A stretch of 64,000 nucleotides of DNA, from the NCBI RefSeq assembly GCF_034377145.1, contig NZ_CP139707.1:2241001-2305000 (forward strand), written 5' to 3'. How positions within the stretch are numbered: the stretch's first letter is position 1; each line of letters begins with the position of its first letter. The notes under the pieces were generated by a model. It was not told where the DNA came from. It saw nothing but the letters and a program-made list of their open reading frames with translations, and did no database searches. A program made the position numbers and the translations under genes. This document shows positions 1-8,139 of the stretch, piece after piece. This stretch comes from Sulfitobacter sp. OXR-159. GTDB lineage: Bacteria > Pseudomonadota > Alphaproteobacteria > Rhodobacterales > Rhodobacteraceae.

Positions 1-311
<311 letters not shown>

Positions 312-360
312 CATCGGCCTTCGGGCCCAGACTACGAATAGACCATAAAGGACCTACACG

Positions 361-1767
361 ATGGATACCCAGGAATTCCTGAGCAAAATCAAAGATGAAG
401 GCATCGAATATGTCGACATCCGCTTCACTGACACCCGCGGCGCCTTGCAGCACGTTACCATCGTAAGCGATCTGGTCGACGAAGATTTCCTCGAAGAAGG
501 CTTCATGTTCGACGGCTCGTCCATCGCAGGTTGGAAAAGCATCGAAGCCTCCGATATGAAGCTGATGCCTGATGTCAGCACCGCCTATGTCGACCCCTTC
601 TATGCAGAAACCACGATCTGTCTGCATTGCTCCATCGCCGAGCCCGACACCGGCGAAAGCTATGAGCGTGACCCCCGCGGCACCGCCGAAAAAGCCGAAG
701 CCTATCTGCGCTCCTCCGGCATCGGCGACAATGCCTACTTTGGCCCCGAGGCCGAGTTCTTCCTTTTCGACAACGTCAAGTTCTCGAACCAGATCAACAA
801 GGTATCTTACGAAGTTGACGCATCCGACGGCTCGTGGAACTCCGACACCGATTATGAAATGGGCAACATGGGTCACCGCCCGGGCCTCAAGGGTGGCTAC
901 TTCCCGGTGAACCCGGTGGACGAAGCCCAAGACCTGCGCGCCGAGATGCTTTCGACGATGAAGCGCCTTGGCATGAAGGTCGACAAGCACCACCACGAAG
1001 TTGCGTCCTGCCAGCACGAACTGGGTCTGATCTTTGGTGAGTTGACCGAGCAGGCGGACGAAATCCAGAAATACAAATACGTGGTCCACAACGTGGCTCA
1101 TGCCTATGGCAAGTCGGCCACCTTCATGCCCAAGCCGATCTTTGGCGACAACGGCTCTGGTATGCACGTGAACATGTCGATCTGGAAAGACGGCAAGCCG
1201 CTGTTTGCAGGTGACAAATACGCCGACCTCAGCCAAGAAGCGCTGTGGTTCATCGGCGGCATTCTGACCCACGCCAAATCGCTCAACGCCTTCACCAACC
1301 CGACGACCAACAGCTACAAGCGTCTGATCCCGGGTTTTGAAGCCCCCGTTCTGCGCGCCTATTCCGCGCGCAACCGGTCGGGCTGCGTGCGTATCCCATG
1401 GACCGAAAGCCCCAAAGCCAAGCGCGTTGAGGCCCGTTTCCCCGATCCGGCGGCGAACCCCTATCTGGCCTTCTCGGCCCTCTTGATGGCTGGCCTTGAC
1501 GGCATCAAGAACAAGATCGATCCGGGCGAGGCGATGGACAAGAACCTCTATGACCTGCCCGCAGAAGAGCTGGCGGACATCCCGACAGTGGCCGGTTCGC
1601 TGCGCGAAGCGCTGGACGAACTGTCCAAGGACATGGACTACCTGCTGGCCGGTGACGTGTTCACCCGCGACCAGATCGAAGGCTATATCGGGCTGAAGAT
1701 GGAAGAGGTTCTGAAATTCGAACAGACCCCACACCCCGTCGAATTCGGCATGTACTACAGCTGCTGA
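361..1767 (+). CDS. glnA: Glutamine synthetase, type I
   Basis: Dodecameric cytoplasmic glutamine synthetase, joining ammonia to glutamate with ATP. The 468 residues match type I enzymes. Visible landmarks are the latch and beta-grasp N terminus, the metal/ATP motif GPEAEFF, the substrate loop NGSGMHVN and the adenylylation loop NLYDLP with Tyr397, the canonical GlnE target. The start has a short purine-rich spacer after glnB, and the gene ends just before a clear terminator at 1805. Together with glnB it forms the nitrogen-assimilation control pair. Nothing unusual is seen in composition or length. Confidence 0.98.
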   Translation: MDTQEFLSKIKDEGIEYVDIRFTDTRGALQHVTIVSDLVDEDFLEEGFMFDGSSIAGWKSIEASDMKLMPDVSTAYVDPFYAETTICLHCSIAEPDTGESYERDPRGTAEKAEAYLRSSGIGDNAYFGPEAEFFLFDNVKFSNQINKVSYEVDASDGSWNSDTDYEMGNMGHRPGLKGGYFPVNPVDEAQDLRAEMLSTMKRLGMKVDKHHHEVASCQHELGLIFGELTEQADEIQKYKYVVHNVAHAYGKSATFMPKPIFGDNGSGMHVNMSIWKDGKPLFAGDKYADLSQEALWFIGGILTHAKSLNAFTNPTTNSYKRLIPGFEAPVLRAYSARNRSGCVRIPWTESPKAKRVEARFPDPAANPYLAFSALLMAGLDGIKNKIDPGEAMDKNLYDLPAEELADIPTVAGSLREALDELSKDMDYLLAGDVFTRDQIEGYIGLKMEEVLKFEQTPHPVEFGMYYSC

Positions 1768-1804
1768 TCCATCCCCGCCCTACCGGGCGATTGGAGAAAT
1801 TAGA

Positions 1805-1832
1805 AAGGGCGCGGTTCATTCCGCGCCCTTTT
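1805..1832 (+). terminator. Rho-independent terminator after glnBA
   Basis: A 10-bp perfect stem (AAGGGCGCGG / CCGCGCCCTT) with a six-base loop, followed by TTTGC, lies 38 bases after the glnA stop codon. Confidence 0.8.
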
Positions 1833-1906
1833 GCATGGCCCCCCCCCGGAACAGAGCCTCCCGTGCCGCGTTGGCTTGGCAGAGCAGCGAGAGAGGGGTG
1901 CGGATC

Positions 1907-2497
1907 ATGGCCGAGGATTCAACGGCGCTGACGGATGTTGTTGACGAGCTGAAAGACGCCTCCCAGGGGAAAGACACCGTTGAAGTCGGCCAATTGATCG
2001 ACGCGCTAGACCAACGGGGCTACGGCCCTGCCCTTGCTGTCATTCCGCTGATGGAGCTTACCCCCTTGGGCGGCATTCCCGGTTTCCCAACCGTTCTGGC
2101 GCTGTTGGTCGGCATCCTCGCGTTGCGGCTGCTGCTGGGCTATGAGCATTTTTGGGCCCCGAACTGGCTGCGCGAACGATCTCTGAAATCCGAAAAGGTG
2201 TTAAAGTCGGTTGAGTGGCTGCGGCCCGTGTCCGAATGGATCGACGACAAGTTGCATGCCCGGCTGTCCCGCTTTGCAGGCCCCACCGGTCAAAAGGTCG
2301 CCTGTGTCGTCATCCTTTGCCTTTGCCTCTCCGTCCCGCCGCTTGAGGTGGTGCCCTTTGCCACCTCGGCCCCGATGATCGTGATCTCAATCTTCGGGCT
2401 GGCGCTGCTCTATCGTGACGGCCTGCTGATGTTGCTGGCCTTTATTGGGGCGGGTATCGCTGGATTTGCGGGCGCGTCCTATTTTCTCGGCGGCTGA
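1907..2497 (+). CDS. exoD: Exopolysaccharide synthesis ExoD family protein
   Basis: Integral membrane protein of the ExoD family, linked in rhizobia to exopolysaccharide production and alkaline tolerance; biochemical role unknown. The ATG at 1907 is preferred over the upstream in-frame start at 1835 because GAGAGGGG lies just before it and the family begins with a short soluble helix; this gives 196 residues. Residues ~45-75 (IPLMELTPLGGIPGFPTVLA) are the family hallmark, followed by a helical loop and three or four C-terminal hydrophobic segments. Monocistronic by spacing. The family call is fairly secure; the symbol is by family only. Confidence 0.8.
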   Translation: MAEDSTALTDVVDELKDASQGKDTVEVGQLIDALDQRGYGPALAVIPLMELTPLGGIPGFPTVLALLVGILALRLLLGYEHFWAPNWLRERSLKSEKVLKSVEWLRPVSEWIDDKLHARLSRFAGPTGQKVACVVILCLCLSVPPLEVVPFATSAPMIVISIFGLALLYRDGLLMLLAFIGAGIAGFAGASYFLGG

Positions 2498-2580
2498 CCG
2501 CAACCCGCCCCACCATCGCCATAAAAGGGCCACAGGACCTAAGCAATCTTTAACGAGACCCTGCAAAGGAAGCAGATAAG

Positions 2581-2811
2581 ATGGCGATTTCCACGACGAC
2601 TTTCAGCGAGCGGCTGACCCGCATCGAACAGCGCGCAAAACGCGCGGACGGCAAGCACCGCCGCGCCAAACGCAGCCGAAAAGGGCTGATGTTTCTGGTG
2701 ACCTTCGCTTTGCTGTTCGGCGGCGCGAGTTTTGCCCAAGATAGTGCCCCGCAGGTCAATGCCTGGGCAGGCACTGCGATCGAATATGTCCGCGCGCTGC
2801 TGCCGCGCTGA
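2581..2811 (+). CDS. Small single-TM hypothetical protein
   Basis: 76-residue protein of unknown function, with an AAGGAAGC ribosome-binding site 8 bases before the ATG. It has a basic N-terminal half (residues 15-38 rich in Lys/Arg), one hydrophobic segment at about 39-53, and a short periplasmic-type C-terminal tail. The positive-inside pattern suggests an inner-membrane anchor with a cytoplasmic basic helix. Similar small proteins are common in Rhodobacteraceae, but I assign no function. Confidence 0.65.
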   Translation: MAISTTTFSERLTRIEQRAKRADGKHRRAKRSRKGLMFLVTFALLFGGASFAQDSAPQVNAWAGTAIEYVRALLPR

Positions 2812-2907
2812 GGGTCAAAGATTTTACCTTCCCTTCACCAACTGAGTTGAACCGTTGTCCAGACGGGCTAACCTCTGATCGGCACACAGACGCAGAGGGT
2901 CAAACTC

Positions 2908-3708
2908 ATGTTCAAATCACTTTTCACCACCACCGCGGCCATCTGCACCTTTATGGCCGCGCCCGCATTGGCAGCCCAATGCGGCAATACGGCAGATGGC
3001 TTTGATGCTTGGAAAGGCGCTTTCGCCCAAGAGGCCCGCGCCGCCGGAGTAGGCCAGCGCGGACTGGATGCCTTGGCCAGCGCCCGCTACGCCAATGGGA
3101 CCATCGCCGCTGACCGGAACCAGAAATCCTTTAAGTATTCCCTGTCCAAGTTCATGCAGGTGCGTGGCGCGGATACGATTGTAGCCCAAGGCCGCAAGCG
3201 TAAAGCCCGCAGTGCGGGGCTCTTTAACGCGCTTGAGCAGCGCTATGGCGTGCCCGCGGGGGTTTTGCTGGCGATCCACGGGATGGAAACGGGCTTTGGC
3301 GGTTTCATGGGCAATAGCGCGGTCGTCTCCGCGATCACCACGCTGGCCTATGATTGCCGCCGCTCCGACTTTTTCGTGCCCCATGCCATCGGTGCCCTAA
3401 AGCTGGTGGACCGCGGCGCGATCACGCCCAACACCCAAGGCGCGAAACACGGTGAGCTTGGCCACACCCAATTCCTGCCCGGCAACGCGCTGACCTATGG
3501 TGTCGATGGCAATGGTGATGGCCGCGTGGATTTCTACAACGAAGTCGACGCGCTCGCCTCGACCGCCAATTTCCTGCGCCAGAAAGGCTGGCAGCCGGGG
3601 GCTGGCTATCAGGAGGGGCAGCCGAACTTCCGCGTCATTCAGGCATGGAACGCGGCGGGCGTCTATCAAAAGGCCATCGCCATCATGGCCAGCCGCATCG
3701 ACGGCTAA
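2908..3708 (+). CDS. Lytic murein transglycosylase, MltB-like
   Basis: Periplasmic peptidoglycan-cleaving enzyme of the SLT_2/MltB group, which forms 1,6-anhydro-muramyl products. It has a signal peptide (residues 1-22, cleavage after APALA). The fold begins at about residue 25, and the catalytic glutamate is Glu127 in HGMETGFGG. The C-terminal half contains GELGHTQFLP and the DGNGDGRVDFYNEVDA segment typical of this family. The 266 residues fit a small family member without a peptidoglycan-binding domain. Monocistronic, with a GC-rich hairpin following near 3733. Confidence 0.9.
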   Translation: MFKSLFTTTAAICTFMAAPALAAQCGNTADGFDAWKGAFAQEARAAGVGQRGLDALASARYANGTIAADRNQKSFKYSLSKFMQVRGADTIVAQGRKRKARSAGLFNALEQRYGVPAGVLLAIHGMETGFGGFMGNSAVVSAITTLAYDCRRSDFFVPHAIGALKLVDRGAITPNTQGAKHGELGHTQFLPGNALTYGVDGNGDGRVDFYNEVDALASTANFLRQKGWQPGAGYQEGQPNFRVIQAWNAAGVYQKAIAIMASRIDG

Positions 3709-3732
3709 GAACCACTTAATCTTTGTTAAGCC

Positions 3733-3762
3733 GCGGCGCGTCCCCTTGGGGCGCGCCGCTTG
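3733..3762 (+). terminator. Possible terminator after the transglycosylase
   Basis: GC-rich inverted repeat (GCGGCGCG ... CGCGCCGC) 25 bases past the stop codon. The T-tract is weak, so function is uncertain. Confidence 0.4.
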
Positions 3763-3911
3763 CGTTTGTGGGCTCGGCGGGCCTCTGAGCCCGTTTAATT
3801 CCCACAGGTCAACGGGTTCCCTGCAATCTTTTGGTCTGACCGGGGAACCGCCCGCAGCGTCATTCGTTGGACTGTAGATAAGATAATTGCTGCAGACGAA
3901 TGGAGGGACCC

Positions 3912-3980
3912 ATGCACGGAATTTTCTACCTCATCGGCCTGATCGTGGTCGTTCTCGCGATCCTGAATCTCGTATTTTAA
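3912..3980 (+). CDS. 22-residue single-TM peptide
   Basis: Tiny ORF encoding a peptide that begins MHGIFYLIGLIVVVLAILN and ends LVF, essentially one transmembrane helix. A GGAGGG ribosome-binding site sits 6 bases before the ATG. It ends 11 bases before the next gene, whose own GGAGGT site follows directly, so the two are probably co-transcribed. Function unknown. Small hydrophobic peptides of this type precede stress-membrane genes in related bacteria, but that is recollection rather than proof. Confidence 0.65.
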   Translation: MHGIFYLIGLIVVVLAILNLVF

Positions 3981-3991
3981 AGGAGGTCACC

Positions 3992-4609
3992 ATGCCCGAC
4001 GACAAAAACACACAGACCCAAACCGCCGCCGCGAAAGAGCAGGCGACCGCTGCAAAAGACAAAGCCGCCGCTGCCGCCAGCAGTGCTGCCGAGAGCGCCA
4101 AGGCACAGGCCCGGGACGTGGCCGACACCGTATCTGCCGAAGCCACCAACTACGCCTACCAAGCGCGTGACACCGCCGCCGACGAAGTCAAAGGCGTCGC
4201 GTCCGCGCTGCGCACCGCAGCCGATGAGCTGCGCAGCGGCTCCCCGCAGGAGCGCAGCTTTAGCCAACTCGCCGATGGCCTTGCCGATGTTTCCGACACG
4301 ATGCGCGACAAAGATCTGGGCGAAATGATGGGCGACCTTAATGGCTTTGCCAAGCGCAACCCGCTGGTCTTCCTTGGTGGCGCTGCCCTTCTAGGCTTTG
4401 TGGCGACCCGCTTTGCCAAAGCGTCCAGCGACCGGCCTCAGGGCGGCTATGGCGGCAGCGGCGTCGAATATGACGACGACGACCGTATCGACCGGCCCAT
4501 GCCCGGCACGCCGCCCACAGGCGCCGCAAGCACCGTGCCCGGCCGCACCGCCGCACAGCCGACCCCGCAGCCTGCCGCGCCCAACGTCGTAACAGGAGAG
4601 AAAGCATGA
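3992..4609 (+). CDS. Membrane-anchored apolipoprotein-like protein (YqjD/DUF883-like)
   Basis: 205 residues starting at the ATG preceded by AGGAGGTCACC; an upstream in-frame start at 3887 lacks such a site. Residues ~8-120 form a long Ala/Lys/Glu-rich amphipathic helix. RNPLVFLGGAALLGFVATRF near residue 120-140 is a single membrane segment preceded by the KRNP motif shared with YqjD/ElaB-type proteins. The C-terminal tail is disordered, Gly/Pro rich with an Asp run. It overlaps the next gene by four bases. The family is known for ribosome association and stationary phase in E. coli; the role here is inferred only from that. Confidence 0.65.
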   Translation: MPDDKNTQTQTAAAKEQATAAKDKAAAAASSAAESAKAQARDVADTVSAEATNYAYQARDTAADEVKGVASALRTAADELRSGSPQERSFSQLADGLADVSDTMRDKDLGEMMGDLNGFAKRNPLVFLGGAALLGFVATRFAKASSDRPQGGYGGSGVEYDDDDRIDRPMPGTPPTGAASTVPGRTAAQPTPQPAAPNVVTGEKA

Positions 4610-5004
4610 CCACCGAAAGCAATAAATCCGCCGGGAGCCTGCTGACCGAAGCACTCTCCCACGTCAGTTCCCTGATGCGCAAAGAGGTTGATCTGGCCCG
4701 CGCCGAAGTGAACGAGAACCTGAAACATGCGGGCGTGGCCATCGGCCTGATCGTCGGCGCCGTGGTTGTTGCCCTCACTGCACTGAACGTGCTGAGCGCC
4801 GCCCTCGTCGCCGCGCTGACCGAAGCCGGCATCGCCGCTGGCTGGTCCGCCGTGATCGTGGGCGTTCTTCTGGCCATCGTCGCCTATGTGATGGTCCAGA
4901 AAGGCACCAATGATCTGAAACTCAGTAGCCTTGCGCCGACCCGCACCGCCAAAAACGTCAAGCGTGACGCAGCAACCATGAAGGAGATCTACGATGACAA
5001 ATGA
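4606..5004 (+). CDS. Phage holin family / YqjE-like membrane protein
   Basis: 132 residues with an N-terminal amphipathic helix followed by two hydrophobic segments (about 42-70 and 77-98), the DUF1469/holin superfamily III layout also found in YqjE. The start overlaps the preceding gene (ATGA) and the 3' end overlaps the following one by 11 bases, indicating tight translational coupling of the three genes. The holin label is historical; in this context it is more likely a membrane partner of the neighbouring helix-rich proteins. Confidence 0.75.
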   Translation: MTTESNKSAGSLLTEALSHVSSLMRKEVDLARAEVNENLKHAGVAIGLIVGAVVVALTALNVLSAALVAALTEAGIAAGWSAVIVGVLLAIVAYVMVQKGTNDLKLSSLAPTRTAKNVKRDAATMKEIYDDK

Positions 5005-6265
5005 CTCCAGAAACCCCGAAGAAATTGAACGCGAAATCGAACGGGAGCGCGCCGGTCTGGCCGATACGCTGGACGATTTGCAAGACCGCTTCTCCGTCGA
5101 AGGCATCGCGCGTCAGTTTTCTGACCAGTTCCGCGAACATGGCGGCGACTGGGGTCGCTCCATCTCTGACGCGGCCAAGCGCAACCCGGTTGCTCTAGCG
5201 CTGACAGGTGCTGGTCTGGCGTGGATGATGTTCGGCAGCGGCAACAGCCGTGACCGCCGTGGCTACGAAGGGCTGGACCGCGACCGCGCACATCCCGTGC
5301 CGGTGCCGGTGACCAACACCGAAAACCGTCCCGCCGTACGCGACGCAGGCCGCTCCTCCGCCCCCGCAAGCGCCTACGCCTCCAGCTATGGCTCCGAGCG
5401 TGGCGCAGGTGACAATGTGCCCGCATGGGCTCGTGACGTGCACCATGACGACGATGACAGCCGTGGCTTGGGCGACCGTGCCCGCTCTGCCGCTGGTAGC
5501 GTAAAGGGGGCCGCAGGCTCCGCCGCGAGTGGTGTGTCCGGTGCCGCAGGCTCCGCCGCCGGTAGCGTCAAAGGCGCTGCAAGCTCGGCTGCTGGTCGTG
5601 CCCGCTCTGCCGGGTCGTCGGTTGCCAGCGGTGCCCGCTATGCCCGTGACCGCGCGTCTTATGGTGCAAGCTCTGCCGTCGACAGCATCCGCAGCACCGC
5701 CAGTGGCGCCGCCCATAGCGTGCGTGACAGCGCCAATGCTGCCAACGAGCGTGCCCATGTGCTGCGCGACCGTCTGTCGGAAGGCACCGAGAACATGACC
5801 GCCGAAGCGCGTGAGCGCATCGTGATGGCCCGTGCTCGTGCCGTCGATGCGTGGAATGCCGGTGGCCGCTATGCCCGTCAGGGCGGTGAGCGTGCCTCGG
5901 ACATGTTCGAAGAGCATCCGATGGTCGCTGGTGCATTGGCTCTCGCAGTGGGTGCCGCCATCGGTGCCGCCCTGCCCCGCAGCCGCACCGAAGACGCCTA
6001 TCTGGGCGAGCACAGCGATGCGCTCTTTAACGAAGCCGAGCGTATCTATGTGGAAGAGCGTGACAAGCTGAGCAAAGTGGCCAAGGCCGCCACGGATGAG
6101 GCAGGCAAAGTCTTGAAAGAGACGAAAGCCAACGCCGATGCCGCAGCCGACGAAGAGACCGCCGCCGACGCCGCCGTGAAAAAGGCCAAGGAAAGCGGTC
6201 AACGCGTTGCAGATGCTGCCAAAAACGAAGCCGACAAGCAAAAGCTCGGCGACGTGAAGAGCTAA
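4994..6265 (+). CDS. DUF3618 domain protein with Ala/Ser-rich repeats
   Basis: 423 residues. Residues 1-90 are the DUF3618 module (EIEREIERERAGLADTLDDL, then KRNPVALALTGAGLAWMMFG as a membrane segment). Residues ~160-270 contain imperfect repeats of the type GSAAGSVKGAA, resembling LEA-like or apolipoprotein-like amphipathic sequence. A second hydrophobic stretch (HPMVAGALALAVGAAIGAAL) at ~312-332 is followed by a charged Ala/Lys/Asp coiled tail. It is the third gene of a coupled trio. Likely envelope or membrane-surface stress protein; exact function unknown. Confidence 0.75.
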   Translation: MTNDSRNPEEIEREIERERAGLADTLDDLQDRFSVEGIARQFSDQFREHGGDWGRSISDAAKRNPVALALTGAGLAWMMFGSGNSRDRRGYEGLDRDRAHPVPVPVTNTENRPAVRDAGRSSAPASAYASSYGSERGAGDNVPAWARDVHHDDDDSRGLGDRARSAAGSVKGAAGSAASGVSGAAGSAAGSVKGAASSAAGRARSAGSSVASGARYARDRASYGASSAVDSIRSTASGAAHSVRDSANAANERAHVLRDRLSEGTENMTAEARERIVMARARAVDAWNAGGRYARQGGERASDMFEEHPMVAGALALAVGAAIGAALPRSRTEDAYLGEHSDALFNEAERIYVEERDKLSKVAKAATDEAGKVLKETKANADAAADEETAADAAVKKAKESGQRVADAAKNEADKQKLGDVKS

Positions 6266-6276
6266 GCGATACCATT

Positions 6277-6312
6277 GCCCGCTCCCGGCATCCGGGGGTG
6301 GGCTCCTTTTTT
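6277..6312 (+). terminator. Rho-independent terminator
   Basis: Stem GCCCGCTCCCGG / CCGGGGGTGGGC (with G-T pairs) and a six-T run, 11 bases after the DUF3618 gene stop; it closes the 3912-6265 transcription unit. Confidence 0.75.
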
Positions 6313-6343
6313 ACGACAATAATTGCAAGTCAGAGGTACGATT

Positions 6344-7291
6344 ATGGCGCGCGGACGTGAAGCGGAAACGCCGATGGAGATACCGGCCCCCGGATGGAAA
6401 GACATCCTGTTTCGGGTCAAGGACGAAATCGCCGCCGATCACGTGTCGCTCGTTGCCGCCGGTGTCGCCTTTTATGCGCTGCTGGCGATTTTTCCCGCTG
6501 TTACCGCGCTGATGGCGCTGGCCGGGCTGGTGATGGAGCCTGCTCAGGTCACCGCCCAGCTTGAAGCGCTGACAAACCTCATCCCCAAAGAAGCCGCCAC
6601 CATCATTCTCGATCAGGCCGTTGCTGTGACCGGATCGGAAGAGACCGGGCTCGGCTGGGCCTTTCTCATCGGTCTGGGTCTTGCGCTCTACTCTGCCTCC
6701 AAGGGCGTTGGCAGCCTGATGGAAGGTCTCAACGTGGCCTATGATGAGAATGAAACCCGCGGTTTCGTCACCAAACTGATCTGGACACTGGGCCTCACCG
6801 TGATGCTGATCGGTGTGCTGCTCTTGGGTCTTGCCGCGACACTGGCGGTGCCTGCGGTAGTCGCCTTCCTCGCCCTGCCGGATTGGGTTGAGACATTGCT
6901 CACCTATGGCAGTTGGGTATTGCTTGCCGCGCTCACAACGCTCGCGCTGGCCGTGCTTTACCGCTATGGCCCCGCCCGCGATGACGCAGAGTGGAAATGG
7001 CTCACCCCCGGCTCTGTCATCGCCTGCATCCTGTGGATCGTCGCCTCTGTCGGTTTTTCGATCTATGTCAGCAACTTCGGCAGCTATAACGAGAGCTTCG
7101 GCAGCATGGCCGGGGCGATCATCCTGCTGATGTGGCTGTGGATTTCGGCCTTCATCGTGCTCTTGGGGGCCGAGTTCAACTCCGAAATGGAAGCCCAGAC
7201 CCGTAAGGACAGCACCACCGGTCCAGAAGAGCCGATGGGCCACCGCGACGCGGTCAAGGCCGACAGGCTGGGCCGCGCCAAGGGTAAATAG
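6344..7291 (+). CDS. YihY/BrkB family inner-membrane protein
   Basis: 315 residues from the ATG at 6344, preceded by AGAGGT; an in-frame ATA/ATG extension to 6323 is not needed. It shows the family pattern of six hydrophobic helices starting with DHVSLVAAGVAFYALLAIFP. SYNESFGSMAGAIILLMWLW forms the conserved fifth-sixth helix region. The family was once mis-called ribonuclease BN; its true function is unresolved. It lies 12 bases before ku, so it may share the ku-ligD transcript. Confidence 0.9.
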   Translation: MARGREAETPMEIPAPGWKDILFRVKDEIAADHVSLVAAGVAFYALLAIFPAVTALMALAGLVMEPAQVTAQLEALTNLIPKEAATIILDQAVAVTGSEETGLGWAFLIGLGLALYSASKGVGSLMEGLNVAYDENETRGFVTKLIWTLGLTVMLIGVLLLGLAATLAVPAVVAFLALPDWVETLLTYGSWVLLAALTTLALAVLYRYGPARDDAEWKWLTPGSVIACILWIVASVGFSIYVSNFGSYNESFGSMAGAIILLMWLWISAFIVLLGAEFNSEMEAQTRKDSTTGPEEPMGHRDAVKADRLGRAKGK

Positions 7292-7302
7292 GAGGGGATC
7301 CA

Positions 7303-8139
7303 ATGGCACCGCGCGCACTCTGGAAAGGTCAGCTTCGCCTGTCGTTGGTGTCGATCCCGGTCGAGATATTCTCGGCCACCAAGACCAGTTCCAAGGTCTC
7401 TTTTCGGCAGATTCACAAACCCTCGGGCAAGCGGGTGCGCTATGAGAAATCCGTGCCCGGCATCGGGCCGGTCAAGGCAGAAGATATCGTCAAAGGCTAT
7501 GAGGTCGGCAGTGACGAATATATCCTGCTTGACCCCGACGAAGTGGATGAGATCAAACTCGAGACGAAGAAGACCTTTGAGCTGGTGCAATTTGTCGACG
7601 CCTGCGAAATCTCTCCGCTCTATTTTGACAAGCCCTATTACATCACCGCCTCTGACGATCTGGCCCAAGACGCCTACCGCGTGGTGCGCGACGCGTTGCG
7701 CCAAGCGGGCAAGGTCGGTTTGGGGCAGGTCACCATGCGCGGCAAAGAATATCTGGCCTGCGTCAAACCCTGTGGCGACGGGCTGCTGATGGAGACGCTG
7801 CACTACGCCGATGAGCTGCGTGAGGCGGATCAGATTTTCACCGATATCGAGGATGAGAAGACCGACAAGGACCTGCTCGATGTGGCGACATCGCTGATCG
7901 ACAAGAAAACAGCCCCCTTCGACGCCTCCGCCTATACCGACAAATATGCCGAGGCGATGCAAAAGCTTTTGGATGCGAAGGTGAAAAACAAGAAAACCCC
8001 GCGCGTGCAAACCGGGGATGACGGCCCTGCCGAGGGCGAGAATGTCATCGACCTAATGGGCGCGTTGAAAGAGAGCCTGAAGGAAGCGGGCGGTAAATCC
8101 AGCGCCAAGAAGAAGGCGCCGCGCAAGAAGGCCTCGTGA
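7303..8139 (+). CDS. ku: Non-homologous end-joining protein Ku
   Basis: 278-residue bacterial Ku, a homodimeric ring that binds DNA ends and recruits LigD. The N terminus (APRALWKGQLRLSLVSIPVE) and the central beta-barrel residues are typical, and the C-terminal ~30 residues form the usual Lys-rich extension (KKKAPRKKAS). A GGAGGGG ribosome-binding site precedes the ATG. The stop codon overlaps the ligD start (TGATG), giving a two-gene NHEJ operon. Confidence 0.97.
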   Translation: MAPRALWKGQLRLSLVSIPVEIFSATKTSSKVSFRQIHKPSGKRVRYEKSVPGIGPVKAEDIVKGYEVGSDEYILLDPDEVDEIKLETKKTFELVQFVDACEISPLYFDKPYYITASDDLAQDAYRVVRDALRQAGKVGLGQVTMRGKEYLACVKPCGDGLLMETLHYADELREADQIFTDIEDEKTDKDLLDVATSLIDKKTAPFDASAYTDKYAEAMQKLLDAKVKNKKTPRVQTGDDGPAEGENVIDLMGALKESLKEAGGKSSAKKKAPRKKAS

